Assembly (NCBI RefSeq): GCF_026340465.1
Contig: NZ_JAPEPC010000002.1
Location: 1 to 64,000 of the forward strand
Length of the DNA stretch: 64,000 bases
Origin: Streptomyces sp. NBC_01306
Lineage (GTDB): Bacteria; Actinomycetota; Actinomycetes; Streptomycetales; Streptomycetaceae
Direction of reading: 5' to 3'
The notes beneath the pieces were generated by a model. That model was not told the DNA's origin. It saw nothing but the letters and a program-made list of their open reading frames with translations, and did no database searches. Made by a program: the position numbers and the translations under genes. Position 1 is the first letter of the stretch. Every line of letters starts with the position of its first letter. This document shows, piece by piece, positions 15,193 through 24,313 of the stretch.

Positions 15193-16695
15193 TCAGGTGC
15201 GGGCCCAGCGCAGGGCGGCTTCGACTCCATGTGTGTGCAGTGTCCGCGCAGTCTCCGTCACGGCGCTCGCGAACGCACCGTCCCGAGCTGCCTGTTGGGG
15301 CAGCAGTCCGCCCTCGGCGAGGATCAGTCTCGCCGCCTCGCCGGGTTCAGGAGCGCGCCGGGTCAGTTCGGCCAGGCGCACCCGTGCTGCGTCGTGGACC
15401 GTGCCGAGCACCTGCTCGTCGTAGGCGTCGGCGCAGCCGGTGACGATGCGCACGTACGCGGCAACGCCGAGGGCGAGCACGCGCGGCACACGCCCGGCGG
15501 CCAGCGACTCCTCGATGACACCCGCCCAGCGCACCGGGATCTTCAGTGAGCCGTCGGAGGCGACCTGGGCGGTGCGGTGGCCGAGGGCCGGGTTGGCGAA
15601 GCGTTCGAGGAGTTCGGCGATATACGCCTTGCCCGGCATGCCCTGCGGTTCGGTGACGGTCGGCAGGATCTCGTCCCGCATGGCCGCCTCGACTGCGGTG
15701 CCGATCAGGTCGTCGGTGACGGCCTGATCGATGGAGCGATGGCCGCGCAACAGGCCCAGGTAGGCGAGGAGCGAGTGCGCGCCGTTGAGCAGGCGCAGCT
15801 TCATCAGTTCGTACGGGGCCACGTCATCGGTGAAGACGGCGCCCGTGGCCTCCCAGGCGGGCCGGCCCGCACGGAAGTCGTCCTGCATCACCCACAGTCT
15901 GTACGGCTCGGCCGGCACCGGCACGGTGTCACGGACGCCGAACGCGCGGGCGACCAGGGCGCGGTGCTCGTCGGTGGTGGCGGGCGCGATCCGGTCGACC
16001 ATGGTGCTCGGTGTGGACACGGACGTGTCGACGTACGCCTGGAGGTCTTCGCGTTCGGCGGCGGGCAGTGCGGCGATGAACTCGCTGATCAGGCGGCGGA
16101 GTTGGCTACCGTTGTCCATGAGGTTGTCGCAGCACAGGACCGTGACGGGTGCGGCGCCCGTGCGTAGCCGCTGCTGCAACCCGCGCACGGTGAGGCCGAG
16201 CGCGGTCCGGGGGGTGGTGCCTGTCAGGTCGGCGCGGACCAGTGGGTCGTCGAGGTCGAGATGTCCGTCGGGGCCGAAGGTGTAGCCTTTCTCGGTCACC
16301 GTGAGGGAGACGATGCGGGTCCTGGTGCTGCCGATCGCGGCGACGACATCGGCGCCCTGCCCGTCGGCGGCGAGGCCGGGGTGGTGCACACCGGGGACTT
16401 CGGCCGCGACGCCGCCGTCGCGGCGCAACGTCAACACCGTGTACAGGCCGCTCTGTTCGGCCATGCCGGTGAGTACCGGGCGGGTCCCGCGGCCGGGGCT
16501 CGTGGATACTCCGGTGATACCCCAGGGCCCGTCGGCGTGGCGCAGCGCGTCGGCGGTGTAGACGGCCTGGTGGGCGCGGTGGAAGTTGCCGAGACCCAGG
16601 TGGACGATGCCGGGCTCGGGCAGGCTCGGCGGCAGTGTGAGACCGGGGACGGGCAGGCACGTTCGGGAGAGGCGGGGCAGGGTGCGGATGTCCAT
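15193..16695 (-). CDS. uxuB: Mannitol dehydrogenase family, fructuronate reductase-like
   Basis: The 500-aa protein matches the long-chain mannitol dehydrogenase family. It carries IVHLGLGNFHRAHQAVY near residue 30 (cofactor-binding start), VTEKGYTF, CCDNLMDNGSQLR, STMVDRIAPAT and the catalytic Lys motif MKLRLLNGAHSLLAYLG near residue 290. Beside a mannonate dehydratase the most likely reaction is fructuronate to mannonate with NADH (UxuB/ManR); mannitol oxidation is the alternative. It lies 2 nt after the zinc dehydrogenase stop on the same strand, so both belong to one transcript. Confidence 0.85.
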   Translation of the reverse strand: MDIRTLPRLSRTCLPVPGLTLPPSLPEPGIVHLGLGNFHRAHQAVYTADALRHADGPWGITGVSTSPGRGTRPVLTGMAEQSGLYTVLTLRRDGGVAAEVPGVHHPGLAADGQGADVVAAIGSTRTRIVSLTVTEKGYTFGPDGHLDLDDPLVRADLTGTTPRTALGLTVRGLQQRLRTGAAPVTVLCCDNLMDNGSQLRRLISEFIAALPAAEREDLQAYVDTSVSTPSTMVDRIAPATTDEHRALVARAFGVRDTVPVPAEPYRLWVMQDDFRAGRPAWEATGAVFTDDVAPYELMKLRLLNGAHSLLAYLGLLRGHRSIDQAVTDDLIGTAVEAAMRDEILPTVTEPQGMPGKAYIAELLERFANPALGHRTAQVASDGSLKIPVRWAGVIEESLAAGRVPRVLALGVAAYVRIVTGCADAYDEQVLGTVHDAARVRLAELTRRAPEPGEAARLILAEGGLLPQQAARDGAFASAVTETARTLHTHGVEAALRWART

Positions 16696-16697
16696 GG

Positions 16698-17756
16698 TCA
16701 GACCTCGCCGCCCGGCTCGATCAGGACTTTGAGCTGTGTGCGGTCGGTGAGTGCGGTATCGAGGGCCTCAGCGGCCCGCTCCAACGGGAAGACGGCGGTG
16801 ACCAGTTCGGCCGGCTGGATCCGGCCGGACGCGGCGAGCCGGACAGCGGCCGGGAAGTCCCCGGCCGCGTACCGGAAGGAGGTGACCAAGGACAGCTCCT
16901 GGCGCTGCATCCAGGCCAGCGGGAGGTCGGTGAGTGGCCGGTTCGGGTTGCCGACGACGACCGCGGTGCCGCCCGGGCGCAGGGCACGGATCCCTGACAC
17001 CAGGGCGGGTCCGACGCCGGAGCAGTCCAGGACGAGGTCGTAGCCGTCCGGGTCGGCGAGGGCGTGCGCCCGCTCCGGGTCGGGGGTGAGGTCGGCGGCG
17101 TCCACGGTCGCCATGCCGTGCCGGGCGGCGAACTCCCGCCGGGCAGCGGCCACATCGGACACCGTAACGGATCCGGCTCCCGACGCGGCGGCGACCTGCG
17201 CGACCAGCACGCCGATCGGCCCGGCTCCGGTGACCAGGACCCGTGCGCCCGGTTGGAGCCCACTGCGCCGGACGGCATGCACGGCCACGGCGAGTGGCTC
17301 GACGAGCGCACCGAGCCGTATGTCCATGGTTGCGGGCAGCGGGTGCACGAAGTCTCCCGGAACGCATACGTACTCGGCGAGCGCGCCGTCGGTGGGCGGG
17401 GAGCCGAAGCAGGTGCCCAGGGGGCAGAGGTTGTAGCGTCCTGCGCGGCACAGGGCGCAGCGTCCGCAGGGGTGCGCGGGCTCGACCGCGACGGCCGTGC
17501 CGTGCGGCAGATCGACCGCGCCCGCGCCGCGCCCGACGACGACACCGGCAGGTTCGTGACCGGGCACGGTGGGTTGCCGCAGCACGTTCGGACCGTTCTC
17601 GCCGTGAGCGTAGTAGTGCAGGTCCGAGCCGCGCAGCCCGACCGCGCGGACGGCGACGAGGACCTCACCCGCCGTGGGCTCGGGCAGCGGCCGGTCTTCG
17701 ATGCGCAGGTCCTTGGGTCCGTGCAGCACGGCGGCGCGGTGCGTGGTCCTGTCCAC
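16698..17756 (-). CDS. Zinc-type polyol/hexonate dehydrogenase with altered catalytic Cys
   Basis: The 352-aa protein is a medium-chain zinc dehydrogenase of the sorbitol/L-idonate 5-dehydrogenase type. It has GHEPAGVV (catalytic-zinc His and Glu), the four-Cys structural zinc loop CGRCALCRAGRYNLC near residues 95-110, and a Rossmann motif VTGAGPIGVLVAQVAA near residue 170. The first catalytic-zinc ligand is normally Cys in a GICGSD motif, but here codon 42 at 17633-17631 is CGC, giving GLRGSD. That is a single C-for-T difference from TGC. The enzyme may be impaired, or may have adapted. In pathway terms it could oxidise L-gulonate or L-idonate to a keto acid for the reductase. Confidence 0.82.
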   Translation of the reverse strand: MDRTTHRAAVLHGPKDLRIEDRPLPEPTAGEVLVAVRAVGLRGSDLHYYAHGENGPNVLRQPTVPGHEPAGVVVGRGAGAVDLPHGTAVAVEPAHPCGRCALCRAGRYNLCPLGTCFGSPPTDGALAEYVCVPGDFVHPLPATMDIRLGALVEPLAVAVHAVRRSGLQPGARVLVTGAGPIGVLVAQVAAASGAGSVTVSDVAAARREFAARHGMATVDAADLTPDPERAHALADPDGYDLVLDCSGVGPALVSGIRALRPGGTAVVVGNPNRPLTDLPLAWMQRQELSLVTSFRYAAGDFPAAVRLAASGRIQPAELVTAVFPLERAAEALDTALTDRTQLKVLIEPGGEV

Positions 17757-17806
17757 GGGGCGAGCCTTTCTGTCGTACGGGGTGGGGGCGGGCCGGAACT
17801 CCGGAA

Positions 17807-19162
17807 CTAACGGGCCTGCAGCGGTTCGACGCTCTTGATCACGAACGCGTAGGTGAGGGCGCCGACGATCGAGAGAGCACCGGAGACGAGCAGCGGCACG
17901 AGGTAGGAGCCGCCGGACGACGCCAGCAGGTAGCCGGTGACGATCGGGCCGAGAGCGCCCGCCACGTTCGAGGCGAAGTTCTGGATGCCGGCGAGGGAAG
18001 CGACGTGCCCGGCGGTGGGTGCGACGTCGGCGGGCAGCGAGGCGACGGACGCGGTGGCGAAGGTCAGCGACGCGTAGCTGAGCGAGAGCAGCGCGAGGGC
18101 GCCGGCCGCGGTCGGCACGACGACCGCGAGGGCGATCACGGATGAGCAGAGCGTGCCGGAGACCAGGCAGGTCTTGCGGACCTTGGTGGTGGACCAGCCC
18201 TTGCGCAGGAGCCGGTCGGCGGTGAAGCCGCCGAGCAGCGAGCCGGCGATGGCTACCAGCCCCGGGACCGTCCCGAAGAAGCCGAGCTTGAGGAGATCGA
18301 AACCGCGCTCGTCGACGAGGTAGCTGGGGAACCAGGTGATGAAGAAGTAGACGACGTAGTTGAGGCAGAAGAAGCCGAGCATCATGCCCCAGACCGTCCG
18401 GTACCGGAACAGGTCGCGCCAGCGCACCTGTGCGGCGGCCGCGCTCTCGGCGGGGGTCTCCTCGACGCGGGCGCCACCCGCCTCGATGTAGGCGCGCTCC
18501 TCACCGGTGAGCTTCGGGTGGTCGGCAGGCTCGTGGTACAGCCGCCACCAGCCGATGATCCACAGGAAGCCGAGCAGACCGCAGGAGATGAAGGCGACGC
18601 GCCAGTGGAAGGCGGAGACGAGCAGGGTGACGAGCGGCAGCGCGATGGCGGTGCCGACCCGGGCACCGTTGTCCCAGACACTGTTGGCAAGGGTCCGCTC
18701 GTGCCGCGGGAACCAGCGCGAGACCGCTTTGGCGGGGGCCGGGTAGCCGGCGGCCTCACCCGCGCCGAGCAACAGGCGCGCCCCGACCAGTGTGCCGACG
18801 CCACGCACCAGGCCCATACCGACGGTAGCGACCGACCACCAGATGGCGCCGATGGCAAAGACCCTCTTGACGCCGAACCTGTCGAGCAGCGCACCGGCGG
18901 GCAGTTGGCACAGCGCGTAGGTGAGGAAGAAGGCGCTGAGGATGAAGCCCTGGGTCTCTGGTCCTATGTGCAGGTCCTTCGACATGGTGGGCAGCGCGAC
19001 GCTGAGCGTGGAGCGGTCGAGGTAGTTGACCGCGAGACCGCCGAAGCACAGCAGGGCGATGCTCCAACGGACGTTCTTGCCACGGCCTCGGGGCCGGGTG
19101 GGGTGGGCCGTGCCTGGGGAGGCCTGTGTGGCCTCGGATTCGGTGACGGGGTGCGTCGTCAT
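17807..19162 (-). CDS. MFS transporter, hexuronate/anion:cation symporter type
   Basis: The 451-aa membrane protein has about 12 hydrophobic segments and the anion:cation symporter signatures AVNYLDRSTLSVALPTM near residue 45 and QGFILSAFFLTYALCQLPAGALLDRFGVKRVF near residue 70. This group carries hexuronates, galactonate and related sugar acids. It is the first gene of the catabolic operon, so it is likely the uptake system for the substrate. ATG at 19162 has a GGAGG site about 10 nt upstream. The promoter faces the GntR gene across a perfect palindrome, suggesting repression lifted by a pathway intermediate. Confidence 0.88.
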   Translation of the reverse strand: MTTHPVTESEATQASPGTAHPTRPRGRGKNVRWSIALLCFGGLAVNYLDRSTLSVALPTMSKDLHIGPETQGFILSAFFLTYALCQLPAGALLDRFGVKRVFAIGAIWWSVATVGMGLVRGVGTLVGARLLLGAGEAAGYPAPAKAVSRWFPRHERTLANSVWDNGARVGTAIALPLVTLLVSAFHWRVAFISCGLLGFLWIIGWWRLYHEPADHPKLTGEERAYIEAGGARVEETPAESAAAAQVRWRDLFRYRTVWGMMLGFFCLNYVVYFFITWFPSYLVDERGFDLLKLGFFGTVPGLVAIAGSLLGGFTADRLLRKGWSTTKVRKTCLVSGTLCSSVIALAVVVPTAAGALALLSLSYASLTFATASVASLPADVAPTAGHVASLAGIQNFASNVAGALGPIVTGYLLASSGGSYLVPLLVSGALSIVGALTYAFVIKSVEPLQAR

Positions 19163-19322
19163 CGGGGACCTCCGGTCGCCATTGGCCGGTCGGAGGCGTC
19201 GTGGACATCGGGCACGGCGGCTCCTTCGTGCGGGGACGGGGTGTACGGGTGGGGTGGGCTGCGGCTCGCGAGACCGAAGGGGGTACGGGGACTCCCGACG
19301 ACATTTTCTACCCTCTCGATGG

Positions 19323-19347
19323 CTTACATACAAGCCTTGTATGTAAG
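19323..19347. promoter_or_regulatory. Perfect 25-bp GntR operator
   Basis: CTTACATACAAG is followed by one C and then its exact inverse, CTTGTATGTAAG. It lies between the divergent MFS operon and the GntR gene, 34 nt before the GntR start. This is the expected place and form of a FadR/UxuR-type operator. Confidence 0.8.
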
Positions 19348-19380
19348 AATCTCCGCAGTTGAAAGTGAGAAGGTGACGTC

Positions 19381-20160
19381 ATGGCAGCCCCGCAGCGATC
19401 CACAAGATCCACCCCGCGCCGCACTCCCGCCGCACCGGCCGCGCCGGCGAAGGAGTCGGTCCGCGTCCGCGTGCACGCACTCCTGCGGTCCCGGATCACT
19501 TCCCTGGAGCTGCTGCCGGGCACCCCGCTCTCCGAGAACGAGCTCGCGGCCGAGCTCGACGTCAGCCGCACCCCGGTGCGCGAGGCCCTGATCCTGCTCG
19601 GCGAGGAATCGCTGGTCGACGTCTTCCCGAAACTCGGTACGTTCGTCTCCCGCATCAGCGTCGACGCCGTACTGGAGGCCCAGTTCATGCGCGAGGCGCT
19701 CGAACTGGCCGCGCTGCGCGAGGCGGTGGGGCGCGCCGACGCCGAGGACATCGCGGCGCTGCGCGCCATCCTCGACGCCCAGCGCGCAGCGCTCACGACC
19801 GCGGACCCGGACGCGTTCTTCGAACAGGACGAGGCGTTCCACCGCCGCCTGATGGAAGCCAGCGGATACCGCACGCTGTGGCGCACGGTCACCACCGCCA
19901 AGGCCCACCTCGACCGGGCCAGGCGCCTCAGCCTCCCCCTCCCCCACCGCATCGAGAACCTCATCGCCGAACACACAGCGGTGGTTGACGCACTGGAGCA
20001 GCGTGACGCCGGGAGCGCAGAGAAGGCGTTGCGCGGACATCTCCAGGGGGTCTTCGAGGACACCGGGACGATCCAGGCGAACCGCCCGGAACTCTTCGCC
20101 GAGCCGCACGGCGGGACGGCGCCCGCCCGCCCCCGTGTCCATCCCGGACTGCGGACCTGA
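19381..20160 (+). CDS. GntR-family (FCD domain) regulator
   Basis: The 259-aa protein has a winged helix at about residues 25-90 (ELAAELDVSRTPVREALILLGEESLVDVFPKLGTFVSRI) after an Ala/Pro-rich start. A C-terminal FCD ligand domain follows with metal/ligand residues in FFEQDEAFHRRLMEASG and LIAEHTAVVDALEQRD. Such FadR-subfamily proteins repress sugar-acid catabolic operons until the ligand binds. The divergent operon and the shared palindrome make local control likely. The ATG at 19381 follows GAGAAGG. Confidence 0.92.
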   Translation: MAAPQRSTRSTPRRTPAAPAAPAKESVRVRVHALLRSRITSLELLPGTPLSENELAAELDVSRTPVREALILLGEESLVDVFPKLGTFVSRISVDAVLEAQFMREALELAALREAVGRADAEDIAALRAILDAQRAALTTADPDAFFEQDEAFHRRLMEASGYRTLWRTVTTAKAHLDRARRLSLPLPHRIENLIAEHTAVVDALEQRDAGSAEKALRGHLQGVFEDTGTIQANRPELFAEPHGGTAPARPRVHPGLRT

Positions 20161-20166
20161 CGACAG

Positions 20167-20186
20167 CCCCCCCCGGCCGGGGGGGG
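20167..20186. terminator. C8-GGCC-G8 palindrome after gntR
   Basis: Eight Cs, GGCC and eight Gs form a 20-nt perfect palindrome just after the GntR stop. It could form a GC-only hairpin ending transcription, but a homopolymeric run could also have other causes. Confidence 0.4.
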
Positions 20187-20394
20187 ACACAGCGGGACTG
20201 ACGTCCGCCGGGCACCCAGACCCGTCGGTCCGCCGTCAGGTCGGGGGGGACCGCCCTCAAGGTGGCGTAGAGCTTCTCGCCAGGCCGGTGGGAGCGCAGG
20301 GTCCCGGTCCGGCGGCGGAACTCTCACCACCGGTTGCCCGACGTCGCCCCGTTGCGCGTGCTGATCGGCTCCCCAGGCCATCGCAGGCCGTCGG

Positions 20395-20994
20395 TCAACT
20401 GCCGCTGGGGTCCGCGTCAACGAGCAGGGCGACCAGCCGCTTTGCCTGGTCCTGGGGGTCCAGCGTGCCGGACCAGCTGGTCATCAGGAGGTGGTGGACG
20501 GTACCGACGAGGGCAAGCGCGACCGAGGTGGTGTCGGTGCTGTCCGCGATGCGGCCGAGCCGCTGTTCGGCCTCCAGGTAGGCGTTGATCGCATCCTGGA
20601 TCGCCGTGAATCCCGGCGCGCCGCCCGCCAGCGCCTGGCGAACCCGGAGGAACGTGGCGGGACGGGTCATGGTGACCCCGATGACCGCGGGATCCAGGGA
20701 GGTCAGAAGTGCGAGCGCGGCCGCGGTGAGGTTGTCGGACACAGTGGCATGCCCTGCTCGCTCCGGGAGTTCCCCGGCTTCTTGTGCAGTGCGCGCGAAC
20801 CGGCTCAGGCACAGTTCGGCGACGAACTCGTCGAGCCCGTCGAAGTGAGCGTGCAACAGCCCCTTGGCGCAGCCCGCCTCGCCAGTGATCGCCCGGCTGG
20901 TCAGGGCCGCCGGGCCCTCGCGGGCCAGGACCCGCTCCGCAGCGTCGAAGAGCCGCTCACGAAGGTCGGGGATCGCCACTCCACGCGGTGACAT
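20395..20994 (-). CDS. TetR-family regulator
   Basis: The 199-aa protein has an N-terminal helix-turn-helix (RLFDAAERVLAREGPAALTSRAITGEAGCAKGLLHAHFDGLDEFV) at residues 9-53. A mostly helical ligand domain follows with LALVGTVHHLLMTSW near the end. ATG at 20994 has GGAGA upstream. It is divergent from a methyltransferase gene, with two related palindromes between them, and therefore probably represses both. The ligand is unknown. Confidence 0.88.
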   Translation of the reverse strand: MSPRGVAIPDLRERLFDAAERVLAREGPAALTSRAITGEAGCAKGLLHAHFDGLDEFVAELCLSRFARTAQEAGELPERAGHATVSDNLTAAALALLTSLDPAVIGVTMTRPATFLRVRQALAGGAPGFTAIQDAINAYLEAEQRLGRIADSTDTTSVALALVGTVHHLLMTSWSGTLDPQDQAKRLVALLVDADPSGS

Positions 20995-21055
20995 AGGGCC
21001 TCTCCTGGTACGGGATGACGTCATGCGGCGCACCCCGGCGCACAAGGGGATTGCC

Positions 21056-21094
21056 AGTATGGGCGCACGCCCATACTGTTTGGGCGCATGCCCA
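21056..21094. promoter_or_regulatory. Two adjacent TetR-type operators
   Basis: AGTATGGGCG (21056-21065) and CGCCCATACT (21068-21077) form a perfect palindrome. TGGGC-GCAT-GCCCA at 21081-21094 repeats its core. They lie between the divergent TetR and methyltransferase genes. Confidence 0.7.
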
Positions 21095-21135
21095 TTCTAG
21101 TCTCTGCAAGCGCATCATCCAGCAGGAGGTCCCGA

Positions 21136-21981
21136 ATGCAGAACATCGCCAACACCGGTCAGTCGAAGGCGTGGAACGGTTACGAGGGCACTCACTGGGC
21201 CCAGAACCAGGATCGCTGGGACGCCGTGAACGGAGGTTTCAACGACCCCCTGCTCACCGCCGCCGCGATCGAGGAGGGCGACCACGTCCTGGACATCGGC
21301 TGCGGAGCCGGAAGTACCACCAGACTGGCCGCACGCCGAGCTCGGAGCGGCCAGGCCCTGGGGCTGGACCTGTCGGCGCCGATGCTGGCGCGAGCACGCG
21401 AGGCCGCACAACACGAAGGCCTCGGCAATGTGACCTTCGAGGAAGGGGACGCCCAGGTCCACGCCCTCGCACCAGGCGCATTCGACGTCGCGATCAGCCG
21501 CTTCGGGGTGATGTTCTTCGCTGATCCCGTCGCCGCCTTCGCCAACATCGGACGCGCTCTGCGCCCCGGTGGCCGCTTGGCGTTCGTCTGCGCCACAGCG
21601 GCCGACGGCAATGAATGGCTCCAGGCCATCGCGGCACTGCGCCACCTGCTGCCCGTGGGGGAGTTCGGTGCGCAGGGAAGCCCGGGAATGTTCTCCCTGG
21701 CGGACCCGGACCGTACCTGCGAAGTGATGGCCGCCGCCGGTTTCGAGCACATCGGCGCAGCGCACACGGAGGCGTTCGGGACATGGGGGCAGAACGCCGA
21801 CGACGCGGCCGCCTTCCTGCTCGGTTCCGGCCCCGGACATCATCTGATCAGCCAGGTCGCGCCAGAGGTCCAGGAGCGCGCCCGTCAGACGCTCACGGAC
21901 ACTCTGCGCCGCCACGAGGAGGCCGGTGCGCTGCGACTGCGCAGCACCGCCTGGCTGGTCACCGCCGACCGGCCGAAGTAA
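21136..21981 (+). CDS. Class I SAM-dependent methyltransferase
   Basis: The 281-aa protein contains SAM motif I VLDIGCGAGSTTRLAARRA near residue 52, the acidic LGLDLSAPMLARAR, and the post-motif strand ISRFGVMFFADPVAAFANIGRALRPGGRLAFV. This is a UbiE/arsenite-methyltransferase-like arrangement typical of small-molecule C- or O-methyltransferases. No substrate-binding motif is diagnostic. ATG at 21136 has CAGGAGG upstream. Its only apparent partner is the divergent TetR, so it may be an inducible detoxifying methylation. Confidence 0.85.
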   Translation: MQNIANTGQSKAWNGYEGTHWAQNQDRWDAVNGGFNDPLLTAAAIEEGDHVLDIGCGAGSTTRLAARRARSGQALGLDLSAPMLARAREAAQHEGLGNVTFEEGDAQVHALAPGAFDVAISRFGVMFFADPVAAFANIGRALRPGGRLAFVCATAADGNEWLQAIAALRHLLPVGEFGAQGSPGMFSLADPDRTCEVMAAAGFEHIGAAHTEAFGTWGQNADDAAAFLLGSGPGHHLISQVAPEVQERARQTLTDTLRRHEEAGALRLRSTAWLVTADRPK

Positions 21982-22142
21982 CGAGTCACCCTGCGAACGC
22001 TGTTGGGCCGACGGGGCAGAACGCAGGATGCCACATGGCAGTACGGGACCTGCGCGGCCTTCAGGCCCACGTGTTGCCTCGCCCGGTCTTCGGCCACGCG
22101 GGGTGGCTTCCTCCGTGGGGCCCTGCTCCTGCCCCCTACCCC

Positions 22143-22355
22143 CTACCCCACGGTCCAGCTGATGCCGCCGATACCGGTGCTGTAGAAGGCGCAGTGCCCG
22201 GACGACTCGCCCACCTGACCCGGCTGCACGGTCACGGAGTTCCCCGTCACGTCGGGGGCCATGCCACAGATGATGTTGGCGTGGAAGGTGACGGGGCCGG
22301 GTGCCGGCGCGCGGACCACGTGGCGACCCGGCCTGTAGCGGTCCGGGGGCGGCAC
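22143..22355 (-). pseudogene. Possible remnant of a secreted protein
   Basis: The 453-nt gap after the methyltransferase contains this 70-codon frame. Its C-terminal part (TFHANIICGMAPDVTGNSVTV, then SGHCAFYSTGIGG) looks like a folded Cys-pair domain rather than random GC-rich translation. There is no signal peptide or convincing start. It may be the surviving end of a secreted protein gene. Confidence 0.25.
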
Positions 22356-22434
22356 CTACGCTTCACGGGGAAAGGGCTGTCGTGAACAGTGGCAGGAACA
22401 GCGCTGCACCGCACCGGCCGCAGAAGAAGGACCC

Positions 22435-23895
22435 ATGCCCACGCTTGCCGCACTCGTCCGCACGCTCGGAACGGATCTCGCCCCGGTCCGCCCGGCGGTC
22501 CCGCCGCCGCGCGAGGTCACCGCAGTGCATGTCAGCGAACTCGCCGACCCGACACCCTATCTCTCGGGGGGCGAACTCCTCCTGACAACCGGGATGTGCT
22601 TGTCCGGCCGCACCGCCCAGGCACGCGCCTACACAACCCGGCTCGCGAGCCGGGGCGTTGCCGCTCTCGCCATCGGCCTCGGGCCCTCCCACCAGCGCGT
22701 GCCCGAGGCGCTGACCGAGGCCTGCGAGGCAGTCGGCCTGCCTTTGCTGGTCGTGCCGGGACCCACCCCCTTCCTGGTCGTTGCCCGCACCTACTGGTCC
22801 CTGGTCGCGGCCGCCGGTCAGGAGCAGCTGGCCTCAGCGCTGGTCTCGCACCGTGAGCTCGTGCGGGCGGCGGCCGGGCCCAACCCGGTGCCGACCGTCG
22901 TCCGCACGCTGGCCGGCGCAGTAGCAGGATGGGCTGCCCAACTGAGCGCGCAGGGAGAGGTGGTGGAGGTCTGGCCACGGGGGCGCCGGGCCAGCGCCCG
23001 CAAGACCAGCGCAGAGGTGGCCCGGCTCCGTGTCGCCGGTCCGCACTCCTCGGCCACGTTTCCGCTCGGGACCGATGACGTACTGCTCCAGCCCCTGACG
23101 AGCCGGGGTCGGCTCACCGGCTTCGTCGCCGTCGGCTGTCCAAGGCCCATGAACGGCCCCGACAGGCAGCTGACGCTGACCGCCTGCGCCCTGCTCGCCC
23201 TGCAGAGCGAGCAGCACCGACGCCTCGTGGCGGGCACCCGGGCGACCCGCGCTTGCGTGGGCCGGCTCCTGATGGCGGGATTCGTCGACGCGGCCCGGGC
23301 CCTGGCAGCGGAACTGGCTCTGCCGGCGATCGTTCCACGTATGCGGCCTCTCGTGCTGGCCATCGACACCGGCCCGGGCGGCGAGGAGGTCCTCGACTCC
23401 CTGGAGATGTCTGTGGCCAGGGAGAGGCGGCACTTCCCGGCCGTTGTGGAAGCGGACCGCATCTTGATCCTTATCGAGCCGTGCGACGCCCCAGCCGTCG
23501 CGGCCGCCGCACGGCCACTGCTGGCCGGCCGCGTGCGAGCGGTGCTGGGCACCGAGACCGACGTGGCCGAGCTGCACCGGCAACTGCCGGCCCTCAACCG
23601 CACGCTGGCGGGCGTTCCCGCCGGAACGCTCCGCGACCTGGCCGGCCAAGGCGTCGCCGCCGCGCCCACCCTGGAGCCCCTGCTCGCTTACCGCCACGCC
23701 GACCTTGTGGGGACTGTGGCCGCCTATCTGCGCCACCGCGGACAGTGGGAACGCGCGGCAGCCGACCTCGGAGTGCACCGCAATACGCTGCGCCACCGCA
23801 TCGGCAGGGCCGCCACGCTGCTGGACGCCGACCTGGACGATCCCGATGTCGCCAGCCGGCTCTGGCTCACCCTGCGAGAAGACGGACTGGCCTGA
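22435..23895 (+). CDS. PucR-family transcriptional regulator
   Basis: The 486-aa protein has the PucR N-terminal domain (PTLAALVRTLGTDL, then SELADPTPYLSGGELLLTTG) and the C-terminal HTH_30 domain (YLRHRGQWERAAADLGVHRNTLRHRIGRAATLLDADLDDPD). The middle region is a GGDEF-like sensory part. PucR proteins typically activate catabolic genes for nitrogen compounds or organic acids. The next genes on the same strand are a CoA-transferase and an acyl-CoA dehydrogenase, the likely targets. The ATG at 22435 is preceded by a purine-rich GAAGAAGGA site. Confidence 0.9.
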   Translation: MPTLAALVRTLGTDLAPVRPAVPPPREVTAVHVSELADPTPYLSGGELLLTTGMCLSGRTAQARAYTTRLASRGVAALAIGLGPSHQRVPEALTEACEAVGLPLLVVPGPTPFLVVARTYWSLVAAAGQEQLASALVSHRELVRAAAGPNPVPTVVRTLAGAVAGWAAQLSAQGEVVEVWPRGRRASARKTSAEVARLRVAGPHSSATFPLGTDDVLLQPLTSRGRLTGFVAVGCPRPMNGPDRQLTLTACALLALQSEQHRRLVAGTRATRACVGRLLMAGFVDAARALAAELALPAIVPRMRPLVLAIDTGPGGEEVLDSLEMSVARERRHFPAVVEADRILILIEPCDAPAVAAAARPLLAGRVRAVLGTETDVAELHRQLPALNRTLAGVPAGTLRDLAGQGVAAAPTLEPLLAYRHADLVGTVAAYLRHRGQWERAAADLGVHRNTLRHRIGRAATLLDADLDDPDVASRLWLTLREDGLA

Positions 23896-24160
23896 CCCGG
23901 ACCGGGTGTGTTCGCCGTGTGCCCCATGCCGGGGCCCGTGCTTTCCGAAGAGCGCGCGGCTTCGGAAGGGGCCGGCCAAGATCCCGGCCGGGAGTGTCGA
24001 GCGTGGGCGCGGGCTCTCGCTGATCGCCGCACGCGTCCCGCATGTGGGCGTTCTGACCGCAGTCCAGGAATTCTTGTGCGGATCGTCCCATGATTTGCCG
24101 GCCCACCGGTGCCTAGGTTGACAGCCACCACACGGCCTCTGGCTTTCGGAAGGACCTCCC

Positions 24161-24313
24161 GTGACGACCGATGTCACCTCCCGGCCGCACCCCGCGGCCG
24201 GACTGCCAAGCGTTCCAAGTGCTCCAAGTGCCCCGCCCGTGCAGGGATTCGAACCGCGGCGCGGTCCGCTCTCCCCGCGCTCCTCTACGGGCGCGGTACG
24301 GAGGGTGTCATGA
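24161..24313 (+). CDS. Possible 50-aa ORF coupled to the CoA-transferase
   Basis: A GTG at 24161 follows GGAAGGA at good distance. The ORF encodes 50 residues (VTTDVTSRPHPAAG...) rich in Ser and Pro and stops in an ATGA overlap with the CoA-transferase. No domain is recognisable. It may be a small coupled gene or a leader. Confidence 0.3.
   Translation: MTTDVTSRPHPAAGLPSVPSAPSAPPVQGFEPRRGPLSPRSSTGAVRRVS

Noticed and set aside
24238..24260. GGGATTCGAACC resembles a tRNA T-arm read on the minus strand
   Set aside because: The flanking bases do not pair as a T stem and no acceptor or anticodon arm can be built around it.
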